A stretch of DNA of 64,000 nt from Polytrichum commune (lineage: Eukaryota; Streptophyta; Polytrichopsida; Polytrichales; Polytrichaceae), in assembly GCA_950295325.1 (NCBI GenBank), contig OX485803.1, forward strand, positions 310,001 to 374,000, read 5' to 3'. Positions 13,261 through 26,663 of the stretch are shown here, piece after piece. Position numbers and translations under genes: made by a program. Every line of letters begins with the position of its first letter. The stretch's first letter is position 1. Under the pieces are notes generated by a model. It was not told where the DNA came from, did no database searches, and was given only the letters and a program-made list of their open reading frames with translations.

Positions 13261-14524
13261 TCCACATATTTTTATATATGTTTGTACGTATGCACATACG
13301 ATTTTGTATACATATGTGACTATTTTAATCCATTTAATATTCAATACTACGACGTTACCTTCATTGATGATATTGTGCCCCGTTTGAGGAAAATGATCAT
13401 TTCTCCTTGTAATGTTGTAATAATTAAAAAGGAAAATTCATCTTGAATTTGTTTATGGAATCCTTGATATGACTGGCTACAATAAAACATATCATATAGT
13501 AGTTGGTGGAAATGTGCAAAAGAACATGAAGTGATACAAATATCAAACTATCATATGAGGTGAGAGAAACATGAGGCACAAGCAATAACCAATCTCAATT
13601 GTATGTGAACACATATTCTAGACATGAAAGCCAACCTCAATAGGAATATTCGAAATAAGAAATCATCATAAATACCTACTTTCAAACATGACTCTACCAT
13701 TTGAAAACAAGAGTCTCATTTGTTATGTTTGATAGTCGAATTCTAGTATACGTACTTGACTTCTCAAATTGATGTAGTTGATTATTCTAGTATCTTAAAT
13801 TGAACCATGCATGCCAAAATATATAAACCATTTGTATGTTATGTGCATGTGTATTCGTTAACGGCAAGTGATGTGGCATATCGTGGCATAAAGTAACGCA
13901 TCAAGCATGTGTAATAAACTTGGTGGATATTATTTGCACATAAATTGTATCATGTTTACTTGCTTTTAACTAAGGAAATGAACGAAGTAGTTGTATGCAT
14001 TGGATTCATGTAGTTGAATTTGGCAAATAAGACCCATCTATCGGACGTCTATTGAAAAAAAACCAAAAAAAAACATACAAGTCAAAGCAAGTGTCAAGAG
14101 TTTTATTGTGAAGTATAAATTTACCATGCCCTAGCTAATAACAAATAATTAATAGCTCATTAAACATCACAACCACATAAACATGCAATTTCCTAGTTAA
14201 ATGTAGGGCTTACATGTGAGAGAAATACCTTGCCCTACATGCAAACCTGCAATTACTACATAAATTCAAGGGCTACCAATTCTCATTAAATACCTTGCCC
14301 TACTAGCTAGCTAATGCCAAGATTCTAAGAATTTAATAAAACCTCTTACCTTAGCACTCCAGTGATCATGATGACTTGCACAATGGTGGTCCTAAAGGAT
14401 TTAGCAATAATCTACTTCCTAACGCAATGACTTCCCAATAACAAATTGCTCTAACTTAATTAGCTTCAAATCAAACTTTCATATACATTGCAAACTGGCA
14501 GCAAGCCACCCTTTCACTTACAAG

Positions 14525-15355
14525 TCAAGATTCGCTATCACTACCACTACCACTTTCACTTTCACTTTCACTTTCAGAGAAGATATGAGAAGCAGCAGAG
14601 TCATTCCACTCCGTTGCAGTCAAAAATGTCTTCTCCCGAAGCTTTGACAACCATTCGGGTAGGTCGCCACTTCCCAGCTTTCTCAAGAAAGGAGTGCCCT
14701 TGAGGTTAACCGATCGAAGTTTATTCAAGTGACTCAAATCAGGAAGGTGTTCCAAGTCACTGTACGCACAGTCTAAGTACGCCAAGCTCTCCAGCTTCTC
14801 TACTCCAAGGGTGCCCTCGTCCCAGAAGTTCCGACTATGGCTAAGGTCCAACGAAGACAGGTGGCATAGGGCACTCAAATCTGCTCTGTATTCGGGATCA
14901 TCGCCCCAGTAGAAATTGCACTTGGAAAAACCGAGTTCAGTCAGTGAATGCAACACACTAATAGATTGGACAACCCGACTGGGGACAGTTGCATCCCAAA
15001 GGCTAAAGGACTGTAGCTTCTCCAAATTGGATAAATGCTCAGAGATGCCCAAGTAAAGAAAACGCCCAGACATTGTTAGTGATTGCAATTGACAACCTTC
15101 ACTGCTCTCAAGCCAATTACAATGAACTGAACCACCTAGCGCCTCCAGTAGATGAAGGTACTTCAGTGAGGACAAGTGCTTCATCTCAGGGTAAACAGGG
15201 CGTAAACAATCCCTGACCTTTAGCCACTCGAGTTTTGTAACATATTTCCAGCCAGTCACAATTACTTTCCGACACTTTTGCATAGTGAAGGATCGTAGGT
15301 TTGGCAAATTCCTCAAGTCCACCTCTCGGAGAAGATACTTACACTGGTAGAGACA
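14525..15355 (-). pseudogene. Truncated LRR exon (orphan copy of the trihelix-LRR gene, 3' part)
   Basis: This is the 3' portion of the LRR exon of the B/C gene. It is open to the end (265 codons from the first ATG at 15,322) and keeps about eight LRRs and the acidic serine tail (SESESESESGSGSDSES). Homology to the exon in B stops at 15,355. The next bases are the start of R2, so the first LRRs, the 49-residue exon, the trihelix exon and exon 1 are all missing. No promoter or upstream exon is present, so it is probably not expressed as such. It arose when a 6.08 kb unit was duplicated. The intact frame suggests a recent event. Confidence 0.75.
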
Positions 15356-18300
15356 GGTGAGGGCCTAATACCCGGGCATTGTTCGGTTGCTTCTCTTTAT
15401 TGGACGCCTATATTTGATGGGGCGTGTGGTTGGGTGAGGCTCGAAGAACAAACACCGTAGACATGCACGTGTCAAAAAGACATTGGATTGTTCCATCAAT
15501 TACTCCACACTCGATTTGATGAGTTAACGCAATTGGGCGGACCTATGTATAACTTCAAACTCCGTAGTATCATGCTTTGTGGTTACGTACCAAAGTGCAC
15601 GTGATAATAAGGAGCTTTGTAGCATCAACATGAGTGCATGATATAATAAAAAGAACTAGTGTAGCATGTGACATTATGGAACACCACAAAGTTAACTTTG
15701 TAATATTGGTGATAACTCCAAGGATGACAATGTGATGCGTGCGAGTGGGTGGTTTGAGCTCTTTGGTGATTTATTTTAACGTCAAAGCCCATGATGTATG
15801 GGAAGGAAACGTGACAATAGAGAGTAAGGCTTAAACTAATAAAATTTGTCCATCCCCTAAGGTTTCATGGTACAAGAGAAGGAGTGACGTCAAGGAGGTT
15901 GATGTTACGGGATTCAAAGTGCATTTGGTCAAGAATCCAACAAACGTGCACTTCACTAAATAACTGTAACTAAATACAGGGACGCCCAATTTCAATCCAA
16001 TTATTTTGGTGATGCACATACCATAAAGCTTTGGATCGTCTTCACTTGAGAATGTCCACTTGGCACTGCAATTGTCGAGGTGGACGGGTCCTTGGGGTGG
16101 TTTACATGAGGTCTGGGTTCAAAAACCCTCGGATCCAAAACACCCTTCAGATTTGGTGGGAGAGTGATGCCACATTAACACCACTCGGGTTTGTTTATAC
16201 CTCAGTCCCATACTACCCGAGCCAAAACTCCTTGGGTCCTTGGCCACAACCAAAAAGATCACTTGATTTTGGATTTTGGATTTTTAATGTTGGATTATTA
16301 TTATTATTATTATTTTGGGTTTGGGATCATAGTAGAAACCTACCCTTCATTAATTTAGGGCCCAAAATCCAAAAAAAATGCATGTTAAAAAGAACCCTTG
16401 TAATTATACGTAATTCTAACACCTTACATGACATATCCCCAGTCCCACCCAACCTTGTCACTAAGCCGAATAATGCTAGGAAGGATAACTTAGAAGTGGA
16501 TAGAGTAATAATTAGTGCTCATGTATGTGGGCCTTATCATGTGGAGCTTTGACATATGCCATCCCTACACCCAAAAAATGGTAAAACAATGCATCCATAT
16601 TGACCCCTAAAGGCCAAGGTAGATTTTTTTTTTTGTCTACAATCACCTCTGCTCGACAATAACGGTGTCCACGTTTACATTTCAATCCTCTTACCTTGGA
16701 CACTTGGGTGGGTGAAATTTTTTGTGAACTATATTAATCCTACATACCTTTCATGTATATGATCAGATTTATCATAAGAGGTGCCAATTATTTAAAACGC
16801 TCTTTTGAATTAAACTTAATTGTTTTAATGATTTGGAAGATTTTGCTTCAACTTTTAGGGGTTAAAATCATGGAAAAATCATATGCTCACATGTTGTGTA
16901 CACTCAATTTGTGATATTCCATATGAATATTTTTTTTCTCTTCCAAATGATTATGGAAGGATGGATGGGGACGCAAATGAAACCGTTTTCGTTCAACTGT
17001 TTTGTGACACTTGATTGGATAGGTAACGGCTTCGAGCAAGAAGAAAATAAAATATGACAAAAAAACTTTGTTTCTTTGATGACATGTGCAACTCATATAT
17101 ATATATATGTCTTATCACCAATTGAATGTAATAGAAACATCACATCCTTGTGAAAGGAGGTTCTCATGTGCACATATCAATAAATTGATACATCAAATAA
17201 AACTTTAAACCTTGTGGATGTATCCAAGTTAAAGTTCTTTCAACAATTTTCCTATAATATAAAGAACACTCTAGGTTGCAAAGTCATTCATATGATGTCA
17301 TATGAATATTCAAAATTTGTAATAGACCCTTGAGGGTTATTCAAGTTTGAGGATCAACACCCAAAACCCACCTTATTCATGGTAGTTTCAGTCCAATACT
17401 TTTATTTTCCAAACCACTATCCTTGCAATCAACATCCTCGGCCGGTGGATGTTGATTGCAATGTTGAGTTTATTAGCATTCTTTAACTCCATCACAAATG
17501 TACATTGTGCTTAGCATTCAAAGCATTTTGAGGTTTTCTCTTTTCATGATAACACTTGACCCTCAATAGCCTAAGCGTCCCAAAATGGAATTCTCAACTT
17601 CAAATCATGCTTTTGTGCAAGTGTGCATGTATACATATGTATATGTATATTCCCAAATCCAATGGCAGAACTAGGATTCACATAATTCCAGACAAAGTTG
17701 GCGGTCGACATCATCCTCCGAATCCCCTCAATATCATGACTTCTTTTCACAACTTTGTCATGCTACAACATATGTCACTTTTATTAGTTCATTATCATGC
17801 ATTTTGCCTTGTATAGTTGTGTGATTGCACTATGTTTTTGTTTGTTATCACACAATATGTGCATAATTCTAGACTATCCAAAAATCCAGCATCACATAAA
17901 TACCAATCAATAACTTGTCACCTCTTTATCACCCTTATGGCTTGATCATAGCAGTCCAATAAAAATTTAACTTGATACCCAATGAAATGCCAACATCTAA
18001 TAGGTTATCATAATAGTTCAGTCACTTCAAGATCATCATGATGTGCATGAAAAAATTCCATCATTCTATATAATCTATAATCTATATAGAAATTGGGATT
18101 CTCAAAGTGATCACCTGTAAGTTGTAAATTCAATTTGAGAGACCAGAAGGATGTTTTGTATTCACAACCAATGGATGTGATTCTTTGATGGGATTCCAAA
18201 GCCTTGGTCGCCTTTTAGGGTGCCCAAATCCCTGAAATGTCTCATCCTCCATACACCACTTGTAAATTTACCAACACTTTCATCCACTTGTGGACATGTG

Positions 18301-20945
18301 GACGGTTCATTTTAAGACTTGATATTATGCTCTAAATTCGCTTGACATTCATACATGTACCTTACAATTTGGATTTCCCATTTTCATTTACATATAAGCT
18401 AGTTGTCAACCAACCATTGTGGAGTGCCTCAGGGGCTAAAATATATAAGTTGCATTTAGGGTCTGGGGGAACACCCTTCACTAAAAGCATATGTCATGTG
18501 TGTGTCACCTTCATTTTAATATCCCTAATATACAAGTTTTTGGAGGAAAAAAAATGGTATACTATACATACAATGTCACACCTAAGAAATTAAAAGTAAG
18601 TGTGTGTGTGTGTGTGTGTGTGTGTGTCTATATATATGTATATATATATATATATGATGAAAATTTCATAACATTATTCAAATTCATAAGAGTGTTTGTG
18701 GGTTGATAGTATTCTGCAAAACATTCCTTGTATTCATACTAGATACAAGGAATATTTTGCAAAATACTATCAGCCCCACAAAACATTGTTATGGATCCGA
18801 AGAATGTTATGTTAAATAAAGAGGTAGTGTCATAAGTTGTTTATACAAGAAAAAAAGACTTAGAAAGCATAAGCCTCTAATATTACTATGGAGTAGCATT
18901 TCACTGTTGCTTAAGGAAGTCATGGAACTTAGTCTATCATCCATTGGATGTAACTCATACAAATTAGTTCCTATCATAATTGTTATTGTAGCCAATACAA
19001 TTTTCAATGTTCAAGTCTATCATGACGTAGTCGGACATATCACAAGTCCACATTGCTAAACCTCACTTTTGATACCAACGTAACCTTATTTTCATGTTCA
19101 AAGGACACTTCGTGAGGTCAATTGGATCTCTATATTGTACTCACCTATATGCTATTTTCCAACACATCTTACTGTATACACACTCCCAAAATATCAACTC
19201 TTAGTGATTAATGGCTTTGATTATTTGCAATGATAGTAGAGGAGGCATCCATAGGCTGGATGAAATATAAAGATGTTTGATGATTGTCTCCAACTTAAGC
19301 CTTGCCTGAATTTTGAAAATCTACTATGTATGTATGCCCTTGTTGTAAGTTACATGTATGTCCGATGTTCCATAAAACATAACATACACACAATATACCT
19401 ACATTGTCAAAATAAAAGTACCCTAGCCTTATGTATGTTTTGTATACCATGTTCAAATCAACACCCCTTATGTGCACCCACATCCTACATGTACAAAAGT
19501 CCAATGCACCCCCTAGGATTTAGGGGTTGTATTGGAGCATGTGTGATAAGGACTTCATAGTATATCCTTGATTGCATACAAAAATGTCTATATATATATA
19601 TGCAAGTCTAAATCTGGAGAAAATACATGAGATAGATGTCCATATGATCACAGAGAAGATGTCCATAGTATTTTCTTCAAATGCCATATCCACATATTTT
19701 TATATATGTATGTATGTATGCACATACGTTTATGTATACATATGTGACTATTTTGATCCATTTTATATTCAATAGTATGACATTACCTTCATTGATTATC
19801 TTGTGCCCCGTTTGAGGAAAATGATCAATTCTCCTTGTAATCTTGTAATAATTAAAAAGGAAAATTTATCTTGAATTTGTTTATGGAAACCTTGATATGA
19901 CTCGCTGTAATAAAACATATCATATAGCAATTGGTGGAAATGTGCAAAAGAACGTGGAGTGGTACAAATATCAAACTATCATATGAGGTGAGAGAAACAT
20001 GAGGCACAAGCAATAACTAATCGCAATTGTCTGTGAACACATATTCTAGACATGGAAGCCAACCTCAATAGGAATATTTGAAATAAGAAATCATCACAAA
20101 TACCTACTTTCAAACATGACTCTACCATTTGAAAACAAGAGTCTCATTTGTTATGTTTGATAGTCGAATTCTAGTACTTGACTTCTCAAATTGATGTAGT
20201 TGATTATTATGGTATCTTAAATTGAACCATGCATGCCAAAATATATAAACCATTTGTATGTTACTTGCATGTGTATTCGTTAACAGCAAGTGATGTGGCA
20301 TATTGTAGCATAAGGTAACGCATCAAGCATGTGTAATAAACTTGGTGGATATTATTTGCACATAAATTGTATCATGTTTACTTGCTTTTAACTAAGGAAA
20401 TGAACGAAGTAGTTGTATGCATTGGATTCATGTAGTTGAATTTGGCAAGTATGATCCATCTATTGGACACCTATTGAAAAAAAACCAAAAAGAAACATAC
20501 AAGTCAAAGCAAGTGTCAAGAGTTTTATCATGAAGTATAAATTTACCATGCCCTAGCTAATAACGAAGAATAAATAGCTCATTAAATATCACAACAACAT
20601 AACATGCAGTTTCCTAGTTAAATCTAGGGCTTACATGTGAGAGAAACACCTTGGCCTACATGCAAACCTGCAATTTCTACATAAATTCAAGGGCTACCAA
20701 TTCTCATTAAATACCTTGCCCTACTAGCTAATGCCAAGATTCTAAGAATTTAATAAAACCTCTTACCTTAGCACTCCAGTGATCATGATGACTTGCACAA
20801 TGGTGGTCCTAAAGGATTTAGCAATAATCTACTTCCTAACGCAATGACTTCCCAATAACAAATTGCTCTAACTTAATTAGCTTCAAATCAAACTTTCATA
20901 TACATTGCAAACTGGCAGCAAGCCACCCTTTCACTTACAAGTCAA
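15350..20945. repeat. Long array repeat R, copy R2
   Basis: A tandem duplicate of R1, with the same start (GGTGAGGGCCTAATACCCGG) joined directly to the truncated LRR exon. It contains a GT microsatellite followed by TA (about 18,600-18,655) where R1 has a short TATACATATATAC stretch. It also retains the roughly 400-bp block missing from R1, with (TTA)n at about 16,295. No gene. Confidence 0.75.
18667..18815. mobile_element. Foldback MITE, family 1, copy 3 (inside R2)
   Basis: The same element at the same site as in R1 (12,238-12,385). It was therefore inserted before R was duplicated. Confidence 0.65.
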
Positions 20946-21045
20946 GATTCGCTATCCCTACCAGGCTACCACTTTCAAATCCAATAACTTTCACTGTCAC
21001 TTTCACTTTCACTTTCACTTTCATAGAAGATATCAGTAGCAACAG
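20946..21045 (-). pseudogene. Stranded 3' tail of the gene B LRR exon
   Basis: This stretch, with its TTTCAC repeats, corresponds to the acidic serine tail and stop codon of the LRR exon in the orphan and C copies. It has been cut off from the rest of exon 4 by the 410-bp insertion at 21,046-21,455 and is no longer translated in gene B. Confidence 0.65.
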
Positions 21046-21455
21046 CACGGGTAGATCACTCCATTGTCAAGTTGAACACCACGTGCGACCAAAAAAAATT
21101 TTCTTTTGATAAGTTGCACCACCAAAACGGGTCAAAATTTTATCAAATTTTTTTCATGAGTAGATATACACAGTACCTATGACAAAGTTAAAAGTGGTAA
21201 CGAAATTTGATGATTTGTTTTTTTCATAAAACATACCATTTCTAACTAGAATGACACATAATTGAACTAAAAAAAATACTAAAAAAAATAAAGATGACTA
21301 AAAATTTCAAAAAGGTATACAAAAGATACTTTCAATGGTTATGTATATGTAGAAAAAATATCATAAATTTCAAAATTATATATGGCATGTAATATAGGGG
21401 TAGCAAACTTTGGCCGCACGTGGTGTCAACTTGACAATGAAGTGACCTCCCCGTG
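21046..21455. mobile_element. hAT-like MITE inserted in the gene B LRR exon
   Basis: A 410-bp element with terminal inverted repeats of about 50 bp. The left end begins CACGGG and contains CATTGTCAAGTTG and CCACGTGCG; the right end is the complement. The flanks show an 8-bp target-site duplication with one mismatch (AGCAACAG at 21,038-21,045, AGCAGCAG at 21,456-21,463). The orphan LRR copy (about 14,590) has a single AGCAGCAG and no insert, and copy C lacks the insert too. An 8-bp duplication and CA-starting ends fit the hAT superfamily. No transposase is encoded. Confidence 0.8.
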
Positions 21456-24400
21456 AGCAGCAGAGCCCTTCCACTCCGTTGCAGTGAAAACTGTCTCCTC
21501 CGAAAGCTTTGACAACCATTCGGGTAAGTCGCCACTTCCCAGCTTTATCAAGAAAGGAGTGTCCTCGAGGTAAACCCATCGAAGTTTATTCAAGTCAGGA
21601 AGGTGTTCCAAGTCACTGTACTGACAGTCTAAGTACGTCAAGCTTTCCAGCTTCTCTACTCCACGGGTGCCCTTGTCCCAAAAGCTACGAGTAAAGCTAA
21701 GGTCCAAGGAAGACAGGTGGCGTAGGGCACTCAAATCTGCTCTGTATTCGGGATCATCGTCCCAGTCGAACTTGCACTCCTCAAAACTGAGTTCAGTCAG
21801 TGAATGCAACACACTAATAGATTGGACAACCCGACTGGGGACAACTACATGAAAAAGGGTCAAGGACTGTAGCTTCTCAAAATTGGCCCACTGCTTACCG
21901 GTGCCGAAGTAAACAAAAGGCCCATATATAGTCAGTGATTGCAATTGACAACCTTCACTGCTCTCAAGCCAATCACCATCAAATTCATTCACGAAAGCTT
22001 TATTCCTACACTCAAGATGGAGGTACTTCAGTGAGGACAAGTGCTTCATCTCACGGCAACCAGGGCGTAAACAACCCCTGACCTTTAGCCACTCAAGTTT
22101 TGTAACATATTTCCAGCCAGTCACAATTGCTCTCGGACACTCCAACATAGTGAAGGATCGTAGGTTTGGCAAATTCCTCAAGTCCACCTCTCGGAGAAGC
22201 TCCGTACACTGGTAGAGACACAAGTCTTTGAGGTGCTGAAGTTGTACAGATGTCCTGAAAACCAATCCACCACCACGACGGCGTGTGATTAGCTTTAGCC
22301 CTTCTGATAACCGACGTTGCATAGATATTTGCAAATCTCGATGTCCATCGTGCCCAATGTGTAGGTGAATCTGATGTTTGGGGTATTTTCGAATCACACT
22401 CAACACAAATTTCTGGTATAATGCCTTTTTCTCTTTCTTCAATTTCACTGTCCACATTTGCGAAAATCGCCATTGCAGGGGAAGCTTGCTATGGCTCAAT
22501 GACAGCTGAATGTCCAATAAACCATGGAGTGCAAGTTCCTGCACCTGCCATAGGTTTAGGGTTTACGGTCAGCTTTTATAATTTAGGCTTGTAGACAAAT
22601 CACAAGCACATAACTGAGAAAACTAGATTGCATACAAGCAACGTGCTCGTGATATGTTAAGAAAAATCAAGATATCTCGAAAATGAGGACAAACCAGATA
22701 TTGGTTTCAGACTCTCCGTGTCTATCTACTCCCTTCCAAAACTAGGTTCACGATTATGACAAGCTAGAAATGTGATCTGGCTCTTCACAAATTCTGTTCT
22801 CTGGCAGACTCTGCTATATGCGAAGGAGCTAGCATGACTCATCTCCTTCAATCCTTTTCAAGCCAGAGTTGTCCTCAATGACACCTAATTGACGGGTCGG
22901 GTTGCATCTTGCTAACCTTGGGTGGCTAGCCTTCAGAGTTATATCTTTATTCGCGTCTTCGTATCACGTGGATGAAACCACCTTCAAGGATTCAGATTAC
23001 CGAGCACATCGATTTTGGTATCCTCCTGAACTACCAGGTAACGTACTGAAGCTCATGAGGTTCTGGTTATACACTAACATACCCTGTCAGCCTGAGAACA
23101 AACACTTGAAACGAAATTGAGAGCTTGTTTAGGAACTTACAGATGACATCATGTTGATGGGGTCTTCGTCGTGCAAACTAGCGAGCCATTGGCATAGATC
23201 TCGTAAGGTATCAGGTATCTCGCCAACAATCAAATCAAGAAGTACACTCTTCGTTGTCTCTGAAAGCGAGTCGAAGTATGGAATAGCCTGCATTCAACAA
23301 CAACCATGGATATTCCATCAGCATGATAAATAGAAGTATAGACCAGTACTTAACACACGTGCAGTATTGAAATAAGCAAACCGATGTATAACTACACGAT
23401 GGTAAGCAATGGCCCAAATCACGGTGTTAAATTTCTGCTCCATAGATGCTTCGATGACCAGTCAACGCCACGTGATCGTCACAAACGTTATATTATCAAA
23501 TGGAGGCGTGGATCGGACCTCGACATGCATAGTTGCAGGGAATTCCTGCTGATGGCTTACATAGTGTGTTTAGGAGAATCTGTAATAATTCAAACTTCAT
23601 GTTGAAGCCCACTGGGAGTTGTGTGGCTACACAATGGTCGTGAAATGAGTCAGAACAGAGTGCAGTAGACCTTGACGAAGAATTGATTCTGAGTGCAAAT
23701 TAAAATCCAAGATTCTCTTGTGTCATTCTAGCTCAGATAAGAAATGACAAAAGAACACTTACAACTTGTTCCAGTGGCCTCCTTTCTCCCAGTTGTTGTG
23801 TCTCGTCTTGAATTCCTGTTGATTCGGTAAGTGGATTGTTAGTAGTGTCAGGGGATGAATTTTGCAGACGTGGATGGTCAGTACTGTTGGCTTCGTTTTG
23901 GGTCGCGGGAACCTGATTTTGTGAATCTACAAGATTGGTAACCATAACGTCATAAACCCATGGTTTGAATGTCGTCGGTGCACTTTGACCTTCACTCTGT
24001 CTCATTCCGACGGCAGGAGCAGCACCACTTCGAATACCATTCTCTGCTTGTCTGTGGATATTATCTGGGGTGACTTCAACACAACCGTCACCTGAGCTAC
24101 CAAAAGGTGGATTATCATAAGTCGTTTGACTGTGGGTAGGAGAGTTACGACCAGTCCCAGGGGATGCACTCTGCAAAGCTGGTGATTGATTGTAGGCCTG
24201 TGTTTGAGCCAGTGGCGACTGATCTGAGACAACGTACATACGGGTATGCAATAAACCTGGGGTATGACAGTTGGGTTGCTTAGAGCTCGCTTGGCATTGG
24301 TCGATCATCATGTACCATTCTCTCTTCAATATTATTGCTAGTTTCAAGCCTTCGACATCGTCATCAAAATCCTTATCGGCAAGTTGAGAGTAATCCTTAT

Positions 24401-25354
24401 GGCCCCAAAACTTTTTGATACTTTTGTGGGATTTAAGCATAGTGTCCCATTTCCGTCGAATTTGGTCGCTGGATTTCACTGGGCCCCCGTCTCCAAACTT
24501 GACAAGAAATCTCCTAGAGATCTCGTCCCAATCAGTACAAGTGGCATTACCCTTGCTACGGCGACCTCCGTTTCCAAGGTTTGCTTGCTTACACGTGATC
24601 AAGAACTCGTTTTCGGTATCAGACCATTCACACCTTGGTCTCTTGTTGCTTCGTGCGGGGGAACGTGCCTGAACTCTGTTATTGCCTTGGTCAAGGCTAC
24701 TTGGCTCTGTGCCTTCAGGAGCATGCCCACCCGAGGGTTCGACACCTGGACCTGCATTGTACAAATTCCAGACAATGCATGATGAGTTACATGCAAAGAC
24801 ATCATTACTATAACTTGCTTGAATTAATACTTTGGTATATTGCCTGTTGCTTGTATGAAACATTGTTTTCTCAATCTGGCATCACAGGAAGTTACCTATA
24901 TCAGGCAAACTGGGAGGAACTGTAGACGTGATTGACCACGATCCAGCACGCTCGTCCGCATTAATGTGAGTAAACTTGCAATTATGCGCGTTGCAGTCGT
25001 GTACTGAATTGAAACCTTGGGCCGGGAGAAGAAGTCCAAGCCAATGCAAACATACCACTCATAACGATACCTAAAACAGCTTCACCTTCTTTGGGTTTCT
25101 CACTGGATCTAAATGTAACTCAAATTGCTCGTCGATCATCTTATAGGGATGGAGAATTTTAGATTATGCACGCATGAAGAGCTTGCAAAAGAAATCCACG
25201 TGCAATGTGACAAAGACTAACCTCCCCCTGGTATTCCGGTATTCAAACCAGCTGGATGGCACTGAGCTGGACCAATTGGAGCCTGCAAAACAGCTAAGGC
25301 CACGTGTTGAGGCATGTCACGATACTGCCCATAAACCGTTGGCAGAGAGGCCAT
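21426..25354 (-). CDS. Trihelix-LRR fusion protein, copy B (4 exons)
   Basis: Proposed exons are 25,354-25,222, 24,751-23,763, 23,287-23,141 and 22,544-21,426. All junctions are GT-AG with compatible phases (1, 0, 0), giving 795 aa. Residues 1-44 are a short Gly/Pro/Gln-containing N-terminus. A basic RSNKRPR stretch (about 78-84, possible nuclear signal) precedes a trihelix domain at about 85-195 with W87, W119 and W146 and a trailing REWYMMIDQ helix. A Ser/Thr/Pro/Gln-rich linker follows to about 374. The 49-residue exon (AIPYFDSLSETTKSVLLDL...) looks helical and is unrecognised. Residues 424-795 are about ten LRRs. Trihelix proteins are plant DNA-binding factors; LRRs bind partners. Inference: a nuclear factor with a recognition module. 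No NB-ARC, kinase or signal peptide is visible. The final residues HGEVTSLSS and the stop come from the inserted MITE. A 6-nt alternative acceptor (GGCAG/GTGCAG) exists at exon 4. The split into separate genes cannot be excluded without transcripts. Confidence 0.7.
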
Positions 25355-26663
25355 GAAGAAATACAGAAGGAACGCCCAGGATTAGGTGAAGTAAGTCTTG
25401 TGCACTCGACTCAATGATTGAAGCAATCTGGAACAAGTACAACACTGAAACGTAAGGGCGTTGTACTACAAATTTTATTGGAGATAGTAGAATCCAAGTA
25501 GCGTGACACACATCTTCATACATACCCTACAGGATTTTCCTATCTTTTCACTGCTACCTCAACAGTTAGCCGATCATTCATTCAACATTGATTCCACTCC
25601 CAATTCAACCTTTCATGTCTTGCAACTGTATAATATAGCATCAAAAGAATGGAATTACAGCCTTATGTTTGATAGGCACTGATTCAATGTCGTTGTTTGA
25701 TGTGATTGAATCAATGTGAAAACGATGTTTAATTTTGGATTTACAGTTCTATGATTCGGAGTAGATTAAACACTTGGATCCTCTACTTCAGCTCATACGA
25801 TGTCAATCTTATACAGGCTAAGGCAAGCCCTCAATGGAACATCTCTGCAAAGAAAGAAAAAGAAAACAGGCAACACTAGTGGGATTTTCAGAATGCTCTC
25901 CAAATTAAATCACTGCTTTTGAAGACCACATGCGAGCCTGATCAATATGTAACTCAACACAACCTGCTGAGAACTAAGTTACAGTGTAGCACTCATCACC
26001 CAAACTCCGCCAAAAACTCTGCAACCAGAAGAAATAGAATTGTAGGGACACCTTACGAGCTGCTACTTGTTGCTGGAGCAACACATGAACAAATTTGGAA
26101 GGCTTACCTACGAGAATTCCAGAAGTTCTACGCATCGCGTGCACAAATTAGCTGTTGGCACTCGCACTCTGTCTACAGGGGATCTACTTGAACTGGTGAA
26201 TTCTGATTTGCTTCAACTTCGGGGACTTGAAATTGGGGTCTGTTGAAGAGAAGCACGGATGAGGCTTGTTGCCCAATAAGCTGTTGGGTTGTGGTTTATG
26301 AGTGCCTCAGAGATGGTGGAGACAATTTGAGGAAGAGATCTCGGAGTCGATACAGAAAGGAAGTGCTTAAGCAGGCTTCATATCGGAGGTGGGTCCTTCG
26401 TGAAACTGGGATACAGACAGATGGAGAAGCACCTAGCCTACCTTCGCTATCAGAGACAAAAAGAAGGGACGGCGATCATCATCGATGCCATGGGTGTATC
26501 AGAGCTAGGTTACTCTACGAAACATGTCGGACGAGCATGTAATCTTCCTCATATCGGACACTAGGTACCTCGAAGTTGAGACAGAACTGGGTGCAAACCT
26601 AAGTGAGAAGTGTGCAGAAGAATAAGGAGTGCTCCGGTATGTCAGTGGCGGTGGGCCTTCTGA
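25355..26663. other. 5' flank of gene copy B
   Basis: Homologous to the flanks of A and C and nearly collinear with C. It is probably promoter and 5' UTR of the minus-strand gene. A 99-codon plus-strand frame at 26,243-26,542 recurs in C but is broken in A. I treat it as a by-product of sequence conservation. Confidence 0.45.

Larger units (their letters stand above)
9266..14524. repeat. Long array repeat R, copy R1
   Basis: The first of four copies of a repeat that starts near GGGCATTGTTCGGTTGCTT and ends at the 3' side of an LRR exon. R1 lacks about 400 bp present in R2 and R3 (R2 16,261-16,600). It holds a TA microsatellite (about 13,139-13,172), a foldback MITE and relics of protein-coding sequence. 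I recognise no intact gene. Internal plus-strand ORFs starting with MSTWHC-like sequence are not preserved at comparable length in all copies. Confidence 0.7.

Noticed and set aside
16031-16552. 173-codon plus-strand ORF in R2 with shorter versions in R1, R3 and R4
   Set aside because: The length and frame change between copies, there is no codon-level conservation or motif, and it is simply shared repeat sequence.
9266-20945. R1 and R2 as long terminal repeats of one retrotransposon
   Set aside because: They are direct repeats more than 5 kb long, separated only by an LRR gene fragment, with no primer-binding site, polyprotein or short duplication. A tandem duplication explains them.
24384-24782. 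132-codon plus-strand ORF opposite the trihelix exon (also at 36,539)
   Set aside because: It is a shadow of the minus-strand coding exon, which has the domain and splice support.
26243-26542. 99-codon plus-strand ORF in the B flank, repeated in C
   Set aside because: The A copy is frameshifted, and conservation between B and C reflects recent duplication.
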